Shown here in pieces: positions 25,437 to 34,860 of a stretch of 64,000 nt of DNA. The notes beneath the pieces were generated by a model that was given only the letters and a program-made list of their open reading frames with translations, was not told the origin of the DNA and did not search any database. Source of the stretch: Evansella halocellulosilytica (GTDB taxonomy: Bacteria > Bacillota > Bacilli > Bacillales > Salisediminibacteriaceae); contig NZ_NIST01000001.1 of NCBI RefSeq assembly GCF_002335745.1, positions 2,395,370 through 2,459,369 of the forward strand. The letters run 5' to 3'. The first letter of the stretch is position 1, and each line of letters begins with the position of its first letter. Both the position numbers and the translations under genes were made by a program.

Positions 25437-25922
25437 ATGATCAATCACGAAAACGTTTATGGAAATAATCCAGTGTGGGCTCATTCTCCTGCATGGCATA
25501 GTTACGGCTACACAAATGATCAATTAGTGTTAAGAATAATATTACAAATTGTCAGAAGGGAAAGTACGGATGAACTGCTGTTTGATTACTTAAAAGTCAT
25601 TGCACAAGATGATGAAACAGAACGAATTTTACACAGCATGTTATTGGATGAACGTACACACTTTGATACGTTAAAACAAGTTTATTATTATATTACTGGA
25701 CGTCCAGCAGAAGTGGATGCACCTATATTTGAACGACCGGAGTCACTTCGGAAAGGGTTGTCAAATATGCTGTTACGTAAGGATAGAAGTGCTAAGCTCT
25801 ACACACATCTGTGGCTTCATTTAAGCCCTAATTATGCATACTTTGTGTTCCCGTTTATTATTGACGAACAAAACCATATGAGTTTAATAAATTATTTACT
25901 AATCAAGCACGTGGCCGTATAA
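25437..25922 (+). CDS. Ferritin-like superfamily protein
   Basis: A 161-residue, mostly helical protein. Carboxylate and His residues in DDETERILHSMLLDERTHFDTL and later FIIDEQNHMSLIN fit the ExxH pairs of the ferritin-like di-iron fold, and the length fits a four-helix bundle. I cannot assign a specific subfamily. The ATG at 25437 follows AAAGGGGGAG; an upstream ATG at 25404 has no site. It is divergent from the FbpB-like gene, which may hint at iron, and ends at a clear terminator. Confidence 0.65.
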   Translation: MINHENVYGNNPVWAHSPAWHSYGYTNDQLVLRIILQIVRRESTDELLFDYLKVIAQDDETERILHSMLLDERTHFDTLKQVYYYITGRPAEVDAPIFERPESLRKGLSNMLLRKDRSAKLYTHLWLHLSPNYAYFVFPFIIDEQNHMSLINYLLIKHVAV

Positions 25923-25944
25923 AAACTGATAAATTAAGAGTTTT

Positions 25945-25969
25945 CACAGGGAGAGCCCTGTGTTTTTTG
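25945..25969 (+). terminator. Terminator after the ferritin-like gene
   Basis: CACAGGG, loop AGAG, CCCTGTG and six T residues form a compact rho-independent terminator. Confidence 0.9.
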
Positions 25970-26097
25970 TGTTGATCCCAGCTCTCACACAGCAAAGTAA
26001 TCTTTTATATGATGTAACTGATATTTTTTGACGATCCATCCTTTCTGTTGTATTTTCGATGACAAAATAGGAAGGATCGTTTAAAATATAATAAAAC

Positions 26098-26115
26098 CGA
26101 ATGAATATTCATTCA
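26098..26115 (+). promoter_or_regulatory. FadR-like operator before the MBL hydrolase gene
   Basis: CGAATGAATATTCATTCA contains a perfect 16-bp palindrome and matches the Bacillus FadR box at 17 of 18 places. It follows a TATAAT by 6 bp, so it covers the transcription start. Confidence 0.75.
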
Positions 26116-26138
26116 TTATTGAAGTTGAAGGAGGCAAT

Positions 26139-27110
26139 ATGAATACGCTTATGAAGCAACTAACAAAAAATATTTTTCAGTTGACCATTCCTACCCCTTT
26201 TTTAGTTGGTCCGGTCAATACGTATGTTGTAAAGGGAGATGCTCTTACTCTTATTGATGTTGGCCCTAGAACAGAAGAGGCTTTATTCTCGATGAAAGAG
26301 CAGTTAAAGGAATTAAATTTAACTATTAACGATATAGAAAATATTGTGCTTACCCACCATCATCCAGATCATATCGGCTTACTTCATTCATTTTTGCCGA
26401 ATGCAAAAGTGTTTGGTCATTGGAAGCTAAATCCGTGGTTAATGCGTGATCCAACTTTTATGAATCATTCTCAAAAGTTTTTTATGAATTTGTATCGTGA
26501 GCATCATGTACCTGATGAAATGATCGATTCAATTACAAAATCGAACGAGTACTTTTTAAATTATTCAGCCGAAGGACAAGTTGATCAAATTTTAAAAGAA
26601 GGTGATGAAATTCCTGGTCTTCCGGGCTGGACTGTTTTAGAAACCCCGGGGCATGCTCAAAGTCATATTTCATTACTTAGTGAAGCAGATAGAACTCTTA
26701 TTGCAGGGGATCATTTAATTGAACATATTTCTTCTAATGCGATTATAGAGGCACCATATGAAGAAGGAGAAGGACGTCCGAAGACATTACTTCAATACAG
26801 AAAATCATTGCAGAAATGCAAAGATATTCACCTTTGCTATTCCGGCCACGGAAACGTAATTGAGGATCCTAAAAAACTGATCTTATCAAGACTAAAAGAA
26901 CAAGAAAATAAAGCTTTCTATTTTAAAGAGATGCTTGGGGAAGAGCCAATCACATGTTTTGAGCTTTGTAAAAAAGTATATAACCGTATTTATAAAAAAC
27001 AGCCTGGACTTACATTGTCTGAAACATTAGGTCATCTTGATTATTTAGAGGCTATGAATGAAGTAACGGTCGAAAAAAATGATGGAATCATCTATTATTC
27101 TTCTCATTAA
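26139..27110 (+). CDS. Metallo-beta-lactamase-fold hydrolase
   Basis: A 323-residue metal hydrolase. THHHPDHIG supplies the metal ligands HxHxDH, and further His residues are in ETPGHAQSH, the Asp in AGDHLIEH and the last in YSGHGNVI. A C-terminal helical domain of about 80 residues resembles the winged helix of LACTB2-like proteins. It may hydrolyse an acyl thioester or another ester. AAGGAGG precedes the ATG. The FadR-like operator suggests expression with fatty acid degradation genes. Confidence 0.9.
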   Translation: MNTLMKQLTKNIFQLTIPTPFLVGPVNTYVVKGDALTLIDVGPRTEEALFSMKEQLKELNLTINDIENIVLTHHHPDHIGLLHSFLPNAKVFGHWKLNPWLMRDPTFMNHSQKFFMNLYREHHVPDEMIDSITKSNEYFLNYSAEGQVDQILKEGDEIPGLPGWTVLETPGHAQSHISLLSEADRTLIAGDHLIEHISSNAIIEAPYEEGEGRPKTLLQYRKSLQKCKDIHLCYSGHGNVIEDPKKLILSRLKEQENKAFYFKEMLGEEPITCFELCKKVYNRIYKKQPGLTLSETLGHLDYLEAMNEVTVEKNDGIIYYSSH

Positions 27111-27207
27111 AAGGGAGATTTGGATGAAAATTTTTGTTTGATTTAGTCCTTTCTTGGTAAAATGAAAATAAGTACTGTCGATTTATGAATTTTTAGGGGA
27201 GGGCTTT

Positions 27208-27630
27208 ATGATGGAAAAGAATCATCAAACAAAAAAGTGGCTCGTTAGAGGGATTATAGTTGGTGCAATTGCAGGAGCTGCGATCGCAGCATCAAATAAA
27301 AATGTTCGGGTGAAAGTAACTGACAGTGTCGAATGTTTTAGAAATAAGACGAAGCATTATGTGACGTTATTAAATGAAAACCGTGGACCTTTAGTTGAAA
27401 AAATTAGACAATCCGGAGATCGAATTACGTCTGTAGTCGAAAAAGCATCGTCAGATTTTGAAAATATTGTAGAATCTACTCTACATATGAAAGACCATGC
27501 GAAGGAGCTTGTTCATGAACTAGAGGAAACGAAAAAAGAATTCCAATCTTTTGCGAGTCATTTAAATGAACAAGGTACAGATCAATTAGAAAATGAGCGG
27601 GATTTATTGCCAAAAGCAAAAGAGGAATAA
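27208..27630 (+). CDS. YtxH-like membrane-anchored protein
   Basis: A 140-residue protein with one N-terminal membrane segment (LVRGIIVGAIAGAAIAAS) followed by a long charged helical, probably coiled-coil region. This is the general layout of YtxH-domain proteins, which occur in Bacillus general-stress settings; the function is unknown. The site AGGGGAGGG precedes two adjacent ATG codons at 27208 and 27211, either of which could start. Confidence 0.65.
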   Translation: MMEKNHQTKKWLVRGIIVGAIAGAAIAASNKNVRVKVTDSVECFRNKTKHYVTLLNENRGPLVEKIRQSGDRITSVVEKASSDFENIVESTLHMKDHAKELVHELEETKKEFQSFASHLNEQGTDQLENERDLLPKAKEE

Positions 27631-28019
27631 AACATCTATATTAACGCAGTTTAATAATCGAGAAGCTGTAATACTGGCTTCAAAGACCATTTAATAATGA
27701 TTGTACGGTTTTGCTGAAGGAACGCAAAAGCTTGCTTTTGCATCCCCTTTACATCATTGAAGATCGAGCTTACACGGTTTTCAATAGGCTGTATGATCAA
27801 TTGTTTCTGAATGGTCATCATGAGAAAGGCTGTCTCAAAAAGACCTGAATCTCTTTTAGAGTTCTGGAGCATTGAGGCAGCCTTTTTCGTTGTTAGCTGA
27901 GATTGAATGTTTTTCACACATCATCCGCTTTTTAATCAAAATTATATAAAAAAGTAGTTTGACTAAGCGGATTTAAGGATACATATTTGTACACGCTATT
28001 CAAAGGAGGAATATTATAT
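27631..28019. other. Gap with hairpin repeat and doubtful minus-strand frame
   Basis: A 388-bp stretch. A hairpin at 27825-27883 (AAAGGCTGTCTC against GAGGCAGCCTTT) resembles the outer sequence of IS ends (GAGGCTGTCCCAAAA at 51862). An 88-codon minus frame at 27651-27917 starts with GTG and a weak site; I do not recognise it and it runs through the hairpin, so it is probably a relic rather than a gene. Confidence 0.45.
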
Positions 28020-28814
28020 ATGGCATTAGCCAAAGAGCTGGAACAATTACGGAGCTTCCGTTGTCCAGAAGGAAAGTGTGTACTGTCTGTTTACTTGAAT
28101 ACTGACCGCTCTGATCAAGATCAACAAAAAGGTGAATGGAAAATCAGGCTAAAGAATGGCTTAAAAAAACTAGAAGAGTACCTTCGTGCTTCTGGCAATG
28201 ATGAGCAGTTAAAAAGCTATCTGAAGCTGAGGAAAAAAGTTGAGAAAGAGATTCGTGGAAATCAATCACAACTTCAAAAAAGCATTGTAATTTTTGCGTC
28301 AGAAGAACAGCATTTATGGTCGGTTCATTATTTGCAAATTCCGGTGGAAACAAGCTTTCGTTGGGAACGAGTACCAATTGTAGACGAGCTTGAAAGAATC
28401 CAAAGCGCTTACCCTAAATGTGGCGTCATTTTACCGAATATGGATGAAGTAAAAGTGTATGATGTTGATTTAGGTGAATTAAACGACTCAAGAACGTATA
28501 CCTTTAACCCAAATACGGAAGAATGGACATTTAAAGAAGGACTTGCGTCAGCAGATCGAATGGCATCAGGGGCTAGTCATGTCGATGACTTTGAACAGCG
28601 TTTCAGAGAAAATTTACATCGGTTTTATAAAAAAATGGCGACGAATATCGAACAAATGCAAAGGGACCGTAAATGGCAACAAGTCTATCTCGTTGGAGAG
28701 CCTGAGTTGATTCGGTCCTTTGATGACCAGCTTCGTTTGGACGTATCGAAGAAAATAAATAAAAATTTAAATAATGCACGTTCCGCAAAAGTTCTTGAGC
28801 ATGTGTTTTTATAA
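28020..28814 (+). CDS. aeRF1-type (VLRF1-like) release-factor-family protein
   Basis: A 264-residue protein related to the bacterial archaeo-eukaryotic release factor families. The N-terminal part (CVLSVYLNTD, then KLEEYLRASGN) and the middle RNase-H-like domain (YPKCGVILPNMDEVKVYDVDLG, QQVYLVGEPELIRSF) match what I recall of these proteins in Bacillus. They are thought to act on stalled or empty ribosomes, in place of a stop-codon role. CAAAGGAGG precedes the ATG at 28020. A perfect terminator follows. Confidence 0.75.
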   Translation: MALAKELEQLRSFRCPEGKCVLSVYLNTDRSDQDQQKGEWKIRLKNGLKKLEEYLRASGNDEQLKSYLKLRKKVEKEIRGNQSQLQKSIVIFASEEQHLWSVHYLQIPVETSFRWERVPIVDELERIQSAYPKCGVILPNMDEVKVYDVDLGELNDSRTYTFNPNTEEWTFKEGLASADRMASGASHVDDFEQRFRENLHRFYKKMATNIEQMQRDRKWQQVYLVGEPELIRSFDDQLRLDVSKKINKNLNNARSAKVLEHVFL

Positions 28815-28821
28815 ATATGAA

Positions 28822-28851
28822 ACGAGCTTGGGCATCCCAAGCTCGTATTTT
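28822..28851 (+). terminator. Terminator after the aeRF1-type gene
   Basis: ACGAGCTTGGG, loop CAT, CCCAAGCTCGT, then ATTTTA. Confidence 0.85.
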
Positions 28852-28928
28852 ACCCGTATTGTTTTTTAGCGGACATAGGTCTAAATCATCTTTTAAATCT
28901 CACAACACTATTGGAATTTTTCTTCCCA

Positions 28929-29468
28929 TTATTCAATAAATTGTTTCTCTTTGCCAATCCGGATCAATTCATCATAAGGATCGCCTTGAATGTTTAATGC
29001 TTGAGCAAAGGCAGGTTCAGTTTTATAACCGTTTTCTTTTAATTCAATGATTCGTTCTTTTAATTCGGGAAAGAGGTTTAGTAAAGCATGCTCAACAACC
29101 ATATGTTGGTATGCTCTTTGTTTTGTGACAGAAATAGGTTGGGCAAACAATTCAAATTCAAATCCCCCAAAGTGAAAATTTGCTTTAAATACAGGGGTAT
29201 GACGAATAGTCATATGTTTTACCTTGAAGTGATCATAGTGACCGTATAGTCGATGAACGGATTTTTCAAATGTAGAAAATTGATCTTCCTGTACTTCAAA
29301 AATAATATCAAGGTCTGAATTTGTAAGATGAATATTGATAGGAATTGTCCCGCAAAGAACCGGAGTATATTGGACAAGGTCATTCATTAATTCTAGTGAT
29401 GTTATTGCGTGATAAGCTTTCTGTTGAATGACAGACCCTTCCTTCAAATAATCGATTGTAGTGAACAT
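28929..29468 (-). CDS. DUF4269-type nucleotidyltransferase-like protein
   Basis: A 179-residue protein. The segment LCGTIPINIHLTNSDLDIIFEV has the G-T-x(n)-D-x-D pattern of a small nucleotidyltransferase fold, and the rest (KVKHMTIRHTPVFKANFHFGGFEFELFAQ) matches the DUF4269 family as I recall it. The activity is unproven. The ATG at 29468 follows GGGAGGGG; a frame opening at 29489 would begin before that site. It lies 51 bp upstream of nothing on the same strand except the end of the DUF2207 gene, which is transcribed towards it from further right. Confidence 0.75.
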   Translation of the reverse strand: MFTTIDYLKEGSVIQQKAYHAITSLELMNDLVQYTPVLCGTIPINIHLTNSDLDIIFEVQEDQFSTFEKSVHRLYGHYDHFKVKHMTIRHTPVFKANFHFGGFEFELFAQPISVTKQRAYQHMVVEHALLNLFPELKERIIELKENGYKTEPAFAQALNIQGDPYDELIRIGKEKQFIE

Positions 29469-29519
29469 AATCCCCTCCCATGAGTCCATTTAACACAGTA
29501 GTGATGGAGGAGGACCAAG

Positions 29520-31232
29520 TTAAAATGCACCTGAACCACCACCGCCACCACCCGCACCGCCTCCTGGCATCGAACTAGAGCCGCTTGACGATTGTGTAGT
29601 CGTATCACTTGCTGATTTAAACGAGGAACTCATTGTTTGAGATATGAAAGCAATTGTAACAAAATCAACTGAGGACACTGACGATGCACTTGCAATGCCT
29701 AAGTGAGAATCTGCTGCTTTTTGTTTAAAAGGTTCAATAAGTTCTTTGTTTTTATCATGCAGCTTTTTTTCGTTTAAGCTTAGTGCATATAAATAAGATC
29801 TGATTTGTTCATCTTTTGGCCAGTCACTCCAATCTGATGTAGAGAGTTGTCGATAGTATTGGCGAAACTCTTTCCAGCGATAATATAGTTTTGCGCCTTC
29901 ATCATTAAATTCTCGGTAAAAAATACTGAAAATCAAAGATATAATAAATAATCCGACCACGAGAAAAAATAAAGGAATGTCATTATTTATAATGAACACG
30001 TATGAGAAAGGTGTAATGAGTAAGCCGGTCACACCAATTAAGATTTTTACTCCTGCTTTATTATGATAAAAATTCATCTCTTTGATTTCATTTTTAATCG
30101 TTTTTAGCCATTCATGGTAGCTGCTTTGGTAAGCGTCACTGTTCTTTTTCGTAAAAGTTGTTAATTGGTCGAGAGAAAATGTGCCACCTTCTCCAATTTC
30201 ATAAAACATCCAATTAATAAAGTATTTTTCTTGATCTTTTACCTGATCAAGGTGATTCACTTTAAATGAATTTTCACCTGTTTGCTCAATATTTCCTTTA
30301 CGGATTAAATTTAATAAAGTAGCTGCAAGCGTATGAGGATTTATATATCCTCTTGAGAACTGGACAGTGGCAGCCAGTGATAATTGTTCTTCTGGAATTT
30401 TTTCTATTGATCCTAATGAATGTTTCAATCGATTCGATCGCATTTTATATATTACATAAGCACGTAAATAAATTAATAAATGGAGTAGTGCGACAACTGA
30501 TACAATGATCGTACCGATTGAAGAGAAATACTCTTGCCTTTCTTCTCGCTCGATTAATTGTTGTGCATATGCTGTTTCATCACGTATAATCTGTTCTTTA
30601 TACTCAACATTTTCAGATGCTTCTGTTGCAAATAAATCAGCAGGGTATGCAAGACGTATGTCTCCGTTTGTTCCGCTTGGAACGGAACCTAGTTCATAAA
30701 CAATTTTTCCCCCCTCGTAAATTGTAGCAGTGTTATAGGCTGCATCACGACCATAGGCAAGCACGTCGTCAACGTTTACTTGAGAAGGAGGTGTAATCGC
30801 AATCGTGACGTTTTCATAATCGGATTCATTTCGGTCATCAAAAAATGGCCAGTGAAATTGAGTTACGTCATCATAAGTGTCTACTCCGTCTTCGATGACA
30901 TAAGTTAACTCGATTCGGATTGTTTCATCTGTACCGGAACGATGAATTCTGTGAGTTGATTGATCTGATTCAATGCTAAGCTCATTTCCGTTTTCGAAAG
31001 CTTCGAGCTGTTTAATAGCCGATCCTTCCTTAGGGTAAAGGTCTCTTATGATTCCGTTAAACTCGCCATCAAACGTGTACTCGTGCCATTCTCGTACATA
31101 AACATCACCGTTTTCTTGCAGCTCTGCTTCGATGATGACATCAGTGATTTGAAAATCGACGGCACCTGCTCCGATTGGAAACAATAAAAAGAGAGAAATA
31201 AGCAGAAAAAAGCTGAGAATTCGTTTTATCAT
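29520..31232 (-). CDS. DUF2207 membrane protein
   Basis: A 570-residue protein. A signal peptide (ILSFFLLISLFLLFPIGAGA) leads to an extracytoplasmic beta-rich domain of about 200 residues, then a membrane helix near 240, a cytoplasmic region with a winged-helix-like segment (ATLLNLIRKGNIEQ), two more helices near 395-430, and the glycine-rich end GGGAGGGGGGSGAF. This domain order defines the DUF2207 family; the function is unknown. ATG 31232 follows GTGAGGTG; the GTG nine bases upstream is part of that site. The neighbouring DUF4269 gene may be cotranscribed. Confidence 0.88.
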   Translation of the reverse strand: MIKRILSFFLLISLFLLFPIGAGAVDFQITDVIIEAELQENGDVYVREWHEYTFDGEFNGIIRDLYPKEGSAIKQLEAFENGNELSIESDQSTHRIHRSGTDETIRIELTYVIEDGVDTYDDVTQFHWPFFDDRNESDYENVTIAITPPSQVNVDDVLAYGRDAAYNTATIYEGGKIVYELGSVPSGTNGDIRLAYPADLFATEASENVEYKEQIIRDETAYAQQLIEREERQEYFSSIGTIIVSVVALLHLLIYLRAYVIYKMRSNRLKHSLGSIEKIPEEQLSLAATVQFSRGYINPHTLAATLLNLIRKGNIEQTGENSFKVNHLDQVKDQEKYFINWMFYEIGEGGTFSLDQLTTFTKKNSDAYQSSYHEWLKTIKNEIKEMNFYHNKAGVKILIGVTGLLITPFSYVFIINNDIPLFFLVVGLFIISLIFSIFYREFNDEGAKLYYRWKEFRQYYRQLSTSDWSDWPKDEQIRSYLYALSLNEKKLHDKNKELIEPFKQKAADSHLGIASASSVSSVDFVTIAFISQTMSSSFKSASDTTTQSSSGSSSMPGGGAGGGGGGSGAF

Positions 31233-31340
31233 TTTGGTCACCTCACTTTTTATTTACGGTCCTTATGAGAAAAAAGTTTCTTGTTTTTGACTTCACATGT
31301 CGTTTTATTAAAAGAACACCAGCCGAATGACTGATGTTTT

Positions 31341-32561
31341 TTATGCAACTTCATTCATTGATTCATTTAAACCTCCTTTACATTTTTCAAATATCATCCC
31401 TGCTGAGAATATAAGCAGGAGCATTCCGCTTAATGAATAATAAATTGCCCCTTGACCGATTGTTTCAATCAACCAGCCGCCGACAGTGGGACCTACCATA
31501 CTCCCTACTCCGAAAAGAACGGCTACCATCACATTCCCTGTAGGTAAAAGATCAGCAGGCACGAGGTCAGCTAAGTAAGCAATACCGAGTGAAAAAAGTG
31601 ATCCGAGGAGCATTCCTGCAAAGGTGAATAATGACCAAAGCAGTAATTGGTTTTCTTCAACAAAGCTCATTGACAAAAAGACGATTGTACCTAAAAAAAC
31701 GAGCGAATGGAGAACACGGCTCCGTCCAACTTTGTCACTAAGCATTCCTAATGGCAGTTGGGTTAGTAAACTGCCGAAAACAAAACTAGGTAATAAAAAG
31801 ACGGTGACAAACTGCATATCAAGATCAAAGCGCATCGCATAAACAGGGAAATTACCGTGCAGAGATGCTTCTAAATAGCCGAAGCAAAAACCTGGAAGTA
31901 AGGCAAACCAAGCTAACTTTAGTACTTTTTTATAACGAGAGAAAGTGCCTAGCTGAGAAGCTGTTTCAAAGTCACCTTTCGGCCACTCATTTTTTAAGAA
32001 AAGCATAAATATCCAGGCAATAATACTAGCAGATGATGCAATAATGAAAGGTAAATAATCATTAATTGTTAATAATCTCGTCATCATCGGACCAATTCCA
32101 AAACCCATACCGAAAGCAAGTCCGTATATTGCAAGCTGACGTCCGCGCTTTTCTTTCGTACTCGTTGTACTAATCCAAACTTGGGTCGAAAAGTGAATTA
32201 AATTATCTGCAATCCCAACGACCATTCGTAATACAAACCAAAACCAAAATGCTTGCCATAACGGAAATAGCATAAGAGCAATGACTAGCATAATGAGTCC
32301 AATAATAATAACTGGTTTATATCCGTACTTACGCACTGGTTTTTCAATAAAAGGTGAGATTAAAATAATTCCGATATAAAGGGCTGCAGCATTTAGGCCA
32401 TTTGCTGATGAGGAAACTCCTGCGTGTTCTAGCATGACAGCGAGGACAGGCAGAAGCATTCCTTGGGAAAAACCTGCAATAAGTACCATTGCTACAAGTA
32501 CCCAGTATCGATAGGTTGGGTGATTTTCTGTTGAGTAATTAGGTAGGTTGTTATTGTTCAT
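31341..32561 (-). CDS. Major facilitator superfamily transporter
   Basis: A 406-residue permease with twelve predicted membrane helices. MFS signature pieces are PLGMLSDKVGRSRVL after helix 8 and the cognate KPVRKYGYKPVIIIG after helix 2. Family members of this kind export drugs or sugars, but the substrate is not evident. TTGGAGA precedes the ATG. It is transcribed alone, divergent from the OsmC gene. Confidence 0.9.
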   Translation of the reverse strand: MNNNNLPNYSTENHPTYRYWVLVAMVLIAGFSQGMLLPVLAVMLEHAGVSSSANGLNAAALYIGIILISPFIEKPVRKYGYKPVIIIGLIMLVIALMLFPLWQAFWFWFVLRMVVGIADNLIHFSTQVWISTTSTKEKRGRQLAIYGLAFGMGFGIGPMMTRLLTINDYLPFIIASSASIIAWIFMLFLKNEWPKGDFETASQLGTFSRYKKVLKLAWFALLPGFCFGYLEASLHGNFPVYAMRFDLDMQFVTVFLLPSFVFGSLLTQLPLGMLSDKVGRSRVLHSLVFLGTIVFLSMSFVEENQLLLWSLFTFAGMLLGSLFSLGIAYLADLVPADLLPTGNVMVAVLFGVGSMVGPTVGGWLIETIGQGAIYYSLSGMLLLIFSAGMIFEKCKGGLNESMNEVA

Positions 32562-32751
32562 AATGTTGTCTCCAATCGGGCGAAGGTCAATGTCGTGTAC
32601 ACTATCTATTCTAATTCGTTTTAGATTGATTTCAAGGAAAGAGTTTTTAACGTGACGAATGAATGATCATAAGGTTAAAATAATAGAGGATGATCAAAAA
32701 GTTTCGGAAAAATAACTATTATGAAAAATAATTGAAAAGGGTGGTTATGCA

Positions 32752-33135
32752 ATGAAATTTCAAATGAAAGAGAATGGGTTTGAAACAGAGGTTGAATTCG
32801 GTACATTACAAGTTTCAGGAAATGAACATTACGGGTTTCGTCCATATCAATTAATGGTTAGCTCAATCGCAGTATGCGGTGGAGGTGTTTTACGTAAAGT
32901 ACTAGAAAAGCAACGAATGGCAGTAACAGATATGACCGTTGATGCAGATGTTGAGCGTAATCCAGATGAGGCGAACAAAATCACAAAAATTCATTTGCAT
33001 TATACCATTACAGGAGAGAACTTAAATGAAGCAAAAGTAGAAAAGGCGATAGAATTAGCAAGGAAAAATTGTCCAATGGCTCAGACTGTCATTGGAGCGG
33101 TTGAATTGACGGAAAGTTTTTCAATAGAATCATGA
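32752..33135 (+). CDS. OsmC-family peroxiredoxin-like protein
   Basis: A 127-residue OsmC/YhfA-like protein. The first active Cys is expected in SSIAVCGGGVLRKVLEK and the second in ARKNCPMAQTVIGA, which matches the family's C-(about 60)-C spacing. Such proteins reduce organic hydroperoxides or act on persulfides. AAAAGGGTGG precedes the ATG. It sits alone before a terminator. Confidence 0.9.
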   Translation: MKFQMKENGFETEVEFGTLQVSGNEHYGFRPYQLMVSSIAVCGGGVLRKVLEKQRMAVTDMTVDADVERNPDEANKITKIHLHYTITGENLNEAKVEKAIELARKNCPMAQTVIGAVELTESFSIES

Positions 33136-33139
33136 ATGA

Positions 33140-33211
33140 GAAGAGACAGACTGTTTATAACATGATGACCTAGATCATGTCGGTTAGACTTAGACAGTTG
33201 TCTCTTTTCTC
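33140..33211 (+). terminator. Terminator after the OsmC gene
   Basis: GAAGAGACA pairs with TGTCTCTTTTC at the base of a longer imperfect stem that includes an inner CATGATGACC/TAGATCATG pair. Confidence 0.7.
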
Positions 33212-33354
33212 GTTTAAGAATGATTATTGATTCGGTTTAAGATGTAGTTCTTCTTGGAAAATTAGTAACTTGTATACGTTTTTGAGTGAGAGTCTTACGA
33301 GTACTTGCACTTATGTCCTAACATTGTCTGACTTATACGATAAGGATGATCACA

Positions 33355-34707
33355 ATGGAGCAAAAACAATACGACTTTACTGAAGGCAGCATTCTTTCAA
33401 AAATGATCTTTTTTTCTGCCCCAATTTTTTTAGCAAACCTTTTACAAGCTTCGTATCAGTTAATCGATTCGTTATGGGTCGGGAATTTACTAGGCGCGAA
33501 TGCATTAGGTGCAATAGCGATATCAGGAACGGTAATCTTTACAATTTTATCGTTTATCATCGGTATCAACACAGCGGCTCTTACAGTTTTGTCGCAATAT
33601 AAAGGGGCTAAAGATAATGAGGGGTTAAAAGCTTCCTTGAATGCTTTCGTTGTCATTTTAGGGTTAATGACACTTGCACTTGGAATATTCGGCTTTATGT
33701 TTTCCGGAAGCATTTTAAGATGGATGGGCACACCAGATGATATTTTGCCACTGGCAACTTCTTATTTGCGTATTAATTTTATAGGGATTATTTTCCTTTT
33801 CGGGTATAACTTTATCGCCACCGTTTTAAGGTCGCTAGGTGACAGTAAAACACCGGTTCGGTTCGTGCTCCTTGCTGTTATTTTAAATGCTATATTTGAT
33901 CCGTTATTTATTGCTGGGTTTAATTTAGGTATTGATGGAGCAGCATATGCAACGATTGTCTCACAAGGAACTGCTTTTTTGTATGGACTTATCTATTCAA
34001 TTAAAAAGGCGAATGTTCCATTTACATTACCTGTTTGGCCAACAATCTTTTTACTGAAAAAAATATTTAAACTCGGTTTGCCTTCAGGACTATCTATGAT
34101 GGTCATATCCGGCGGAGTACTAGCGATTATGACGGTCGTTACATCATTTGGCGAGGAAGTGGTTGCTGGATTCGGTGCAGCACAGCGCTTAGACAGTTTA
34201 ATAATGCTTCCAGCACTGACATTAGGGTCAGCAATAAATAGTATGGCAGGTCAAAATATCGGTGCTAGACAGTGGGATCGTGTAAATGATATCGCGAAAA
34301 GCGGGATAGTACTCATTTTAGGAGTATCGTTTGCGATTGGTGCAATTGTGTTTATCGGTGCCGAGTGGATGATTTCCTTATTTGTTCAAGACCCTGAAAC
34401 TGTCGCATTTGGAAAAATGTATGTACAAACGATTGCCTTTTTCTACCCGTTCTTAGGGATTAATTTCGTGTTGAACGGTGTAGTTCGGGCAGCTGGAGCA
34501 ATGTTTCAAGTGTTTATTTTAAATACAATCTCATTTTGGGTCCTTCGCTATCCGGTTACGTACTTATGCTCTTCCTTGTTCGGAGAGAAAGGGATTGCAA
34601 TCGGAATGGCTGTCAGCTTTGTCATTAGTAGTATCATTGCTGCAGGGTATTTCTTATTTGGACGTTGGCGGGAATTGAAAGTCATCGAAGATGGGGAAGA
34701 GGCTTAA
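33355..34707 (+). CDS. MATE-family efflux transporter
   Basis: A 450-residue membrane protein with twelve helices in two homologous halves. It starts MEQKQYDFTEGSILSKMIFFSAPIF and has the typical LLQASYQLIDSLWVGNLLG and, in the second half, VAGFGAAQRLDSLIMLPALTLGSA. MATE proteins export cationic compounds with Na+ or H+; the Na+ type would suit an alkaliphile but this is a guess. The ATG at 33355 follows AAGGATGATC; the earlier ATG at 33346 lies within that site. Confidence 0.92.
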   Translation: MEQKQYDFTEGSILSKMIFFSAPIFLANLLQASYQLIDSLWVGNLLGANALGAIAISGTVIFTILSFIIGINTAALTVLSQYKGAKDNEGLKASLNAFVVILGLMTLALGIFGFMFSGSILRWMGTPDDILPLATSYLRINFIGIIFLFGYNFIATVLRSLGDSKTPVRFVLLAVILNAIFDPLFIAGFNLGIDGAAYATIVSQGTAFLYGLIYSIKKANVPFTLPVWPTIFLLKKIFKLGLPSGLSMMVISGGVLAIMTVVTSFGEEVVAGFGAAQRLDSLIMLPALTLGSAINSMAGQNIGARQWDRVNDIAKSGIVLILGVSFAIGAIVFIGAEWMISLFVQDPETVAFGKMYVQTIAFFYPFLGINFVLNGVVRAAGAMFQVFILNTISFWVLRYPVTYLCSSLFGEKGIAIGMAVSFVISSIIAAGYFLFGRWRELKVIEDGEEA

Positions 34708-34860
34708 AGGGCTTGAACGAATGTATGTTAATAAGTATCGATTGACGTTCGTTTTTTGCATTTATTTCCGCTCTCCTTTTTAACCAATGAGGGATATTTT
34801 TTCAACTTGTAGAAAAACTAAGGAAAACTGATCTCACCTTGGTTGAAGGAGGATAATAAA

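Noticed and set aside
27651-27917. 88-codon minus-strand frame
   Set aside because: GTG start with weak site, and it runs through an IS-end-like hairpin; kept only as a note for the gap.
32658-32675. FadR-like box before the OsmC gene (GAATGAATGATCAT)
   Set aside because: Only the left half fits the palindrome; no promoter in the right place.
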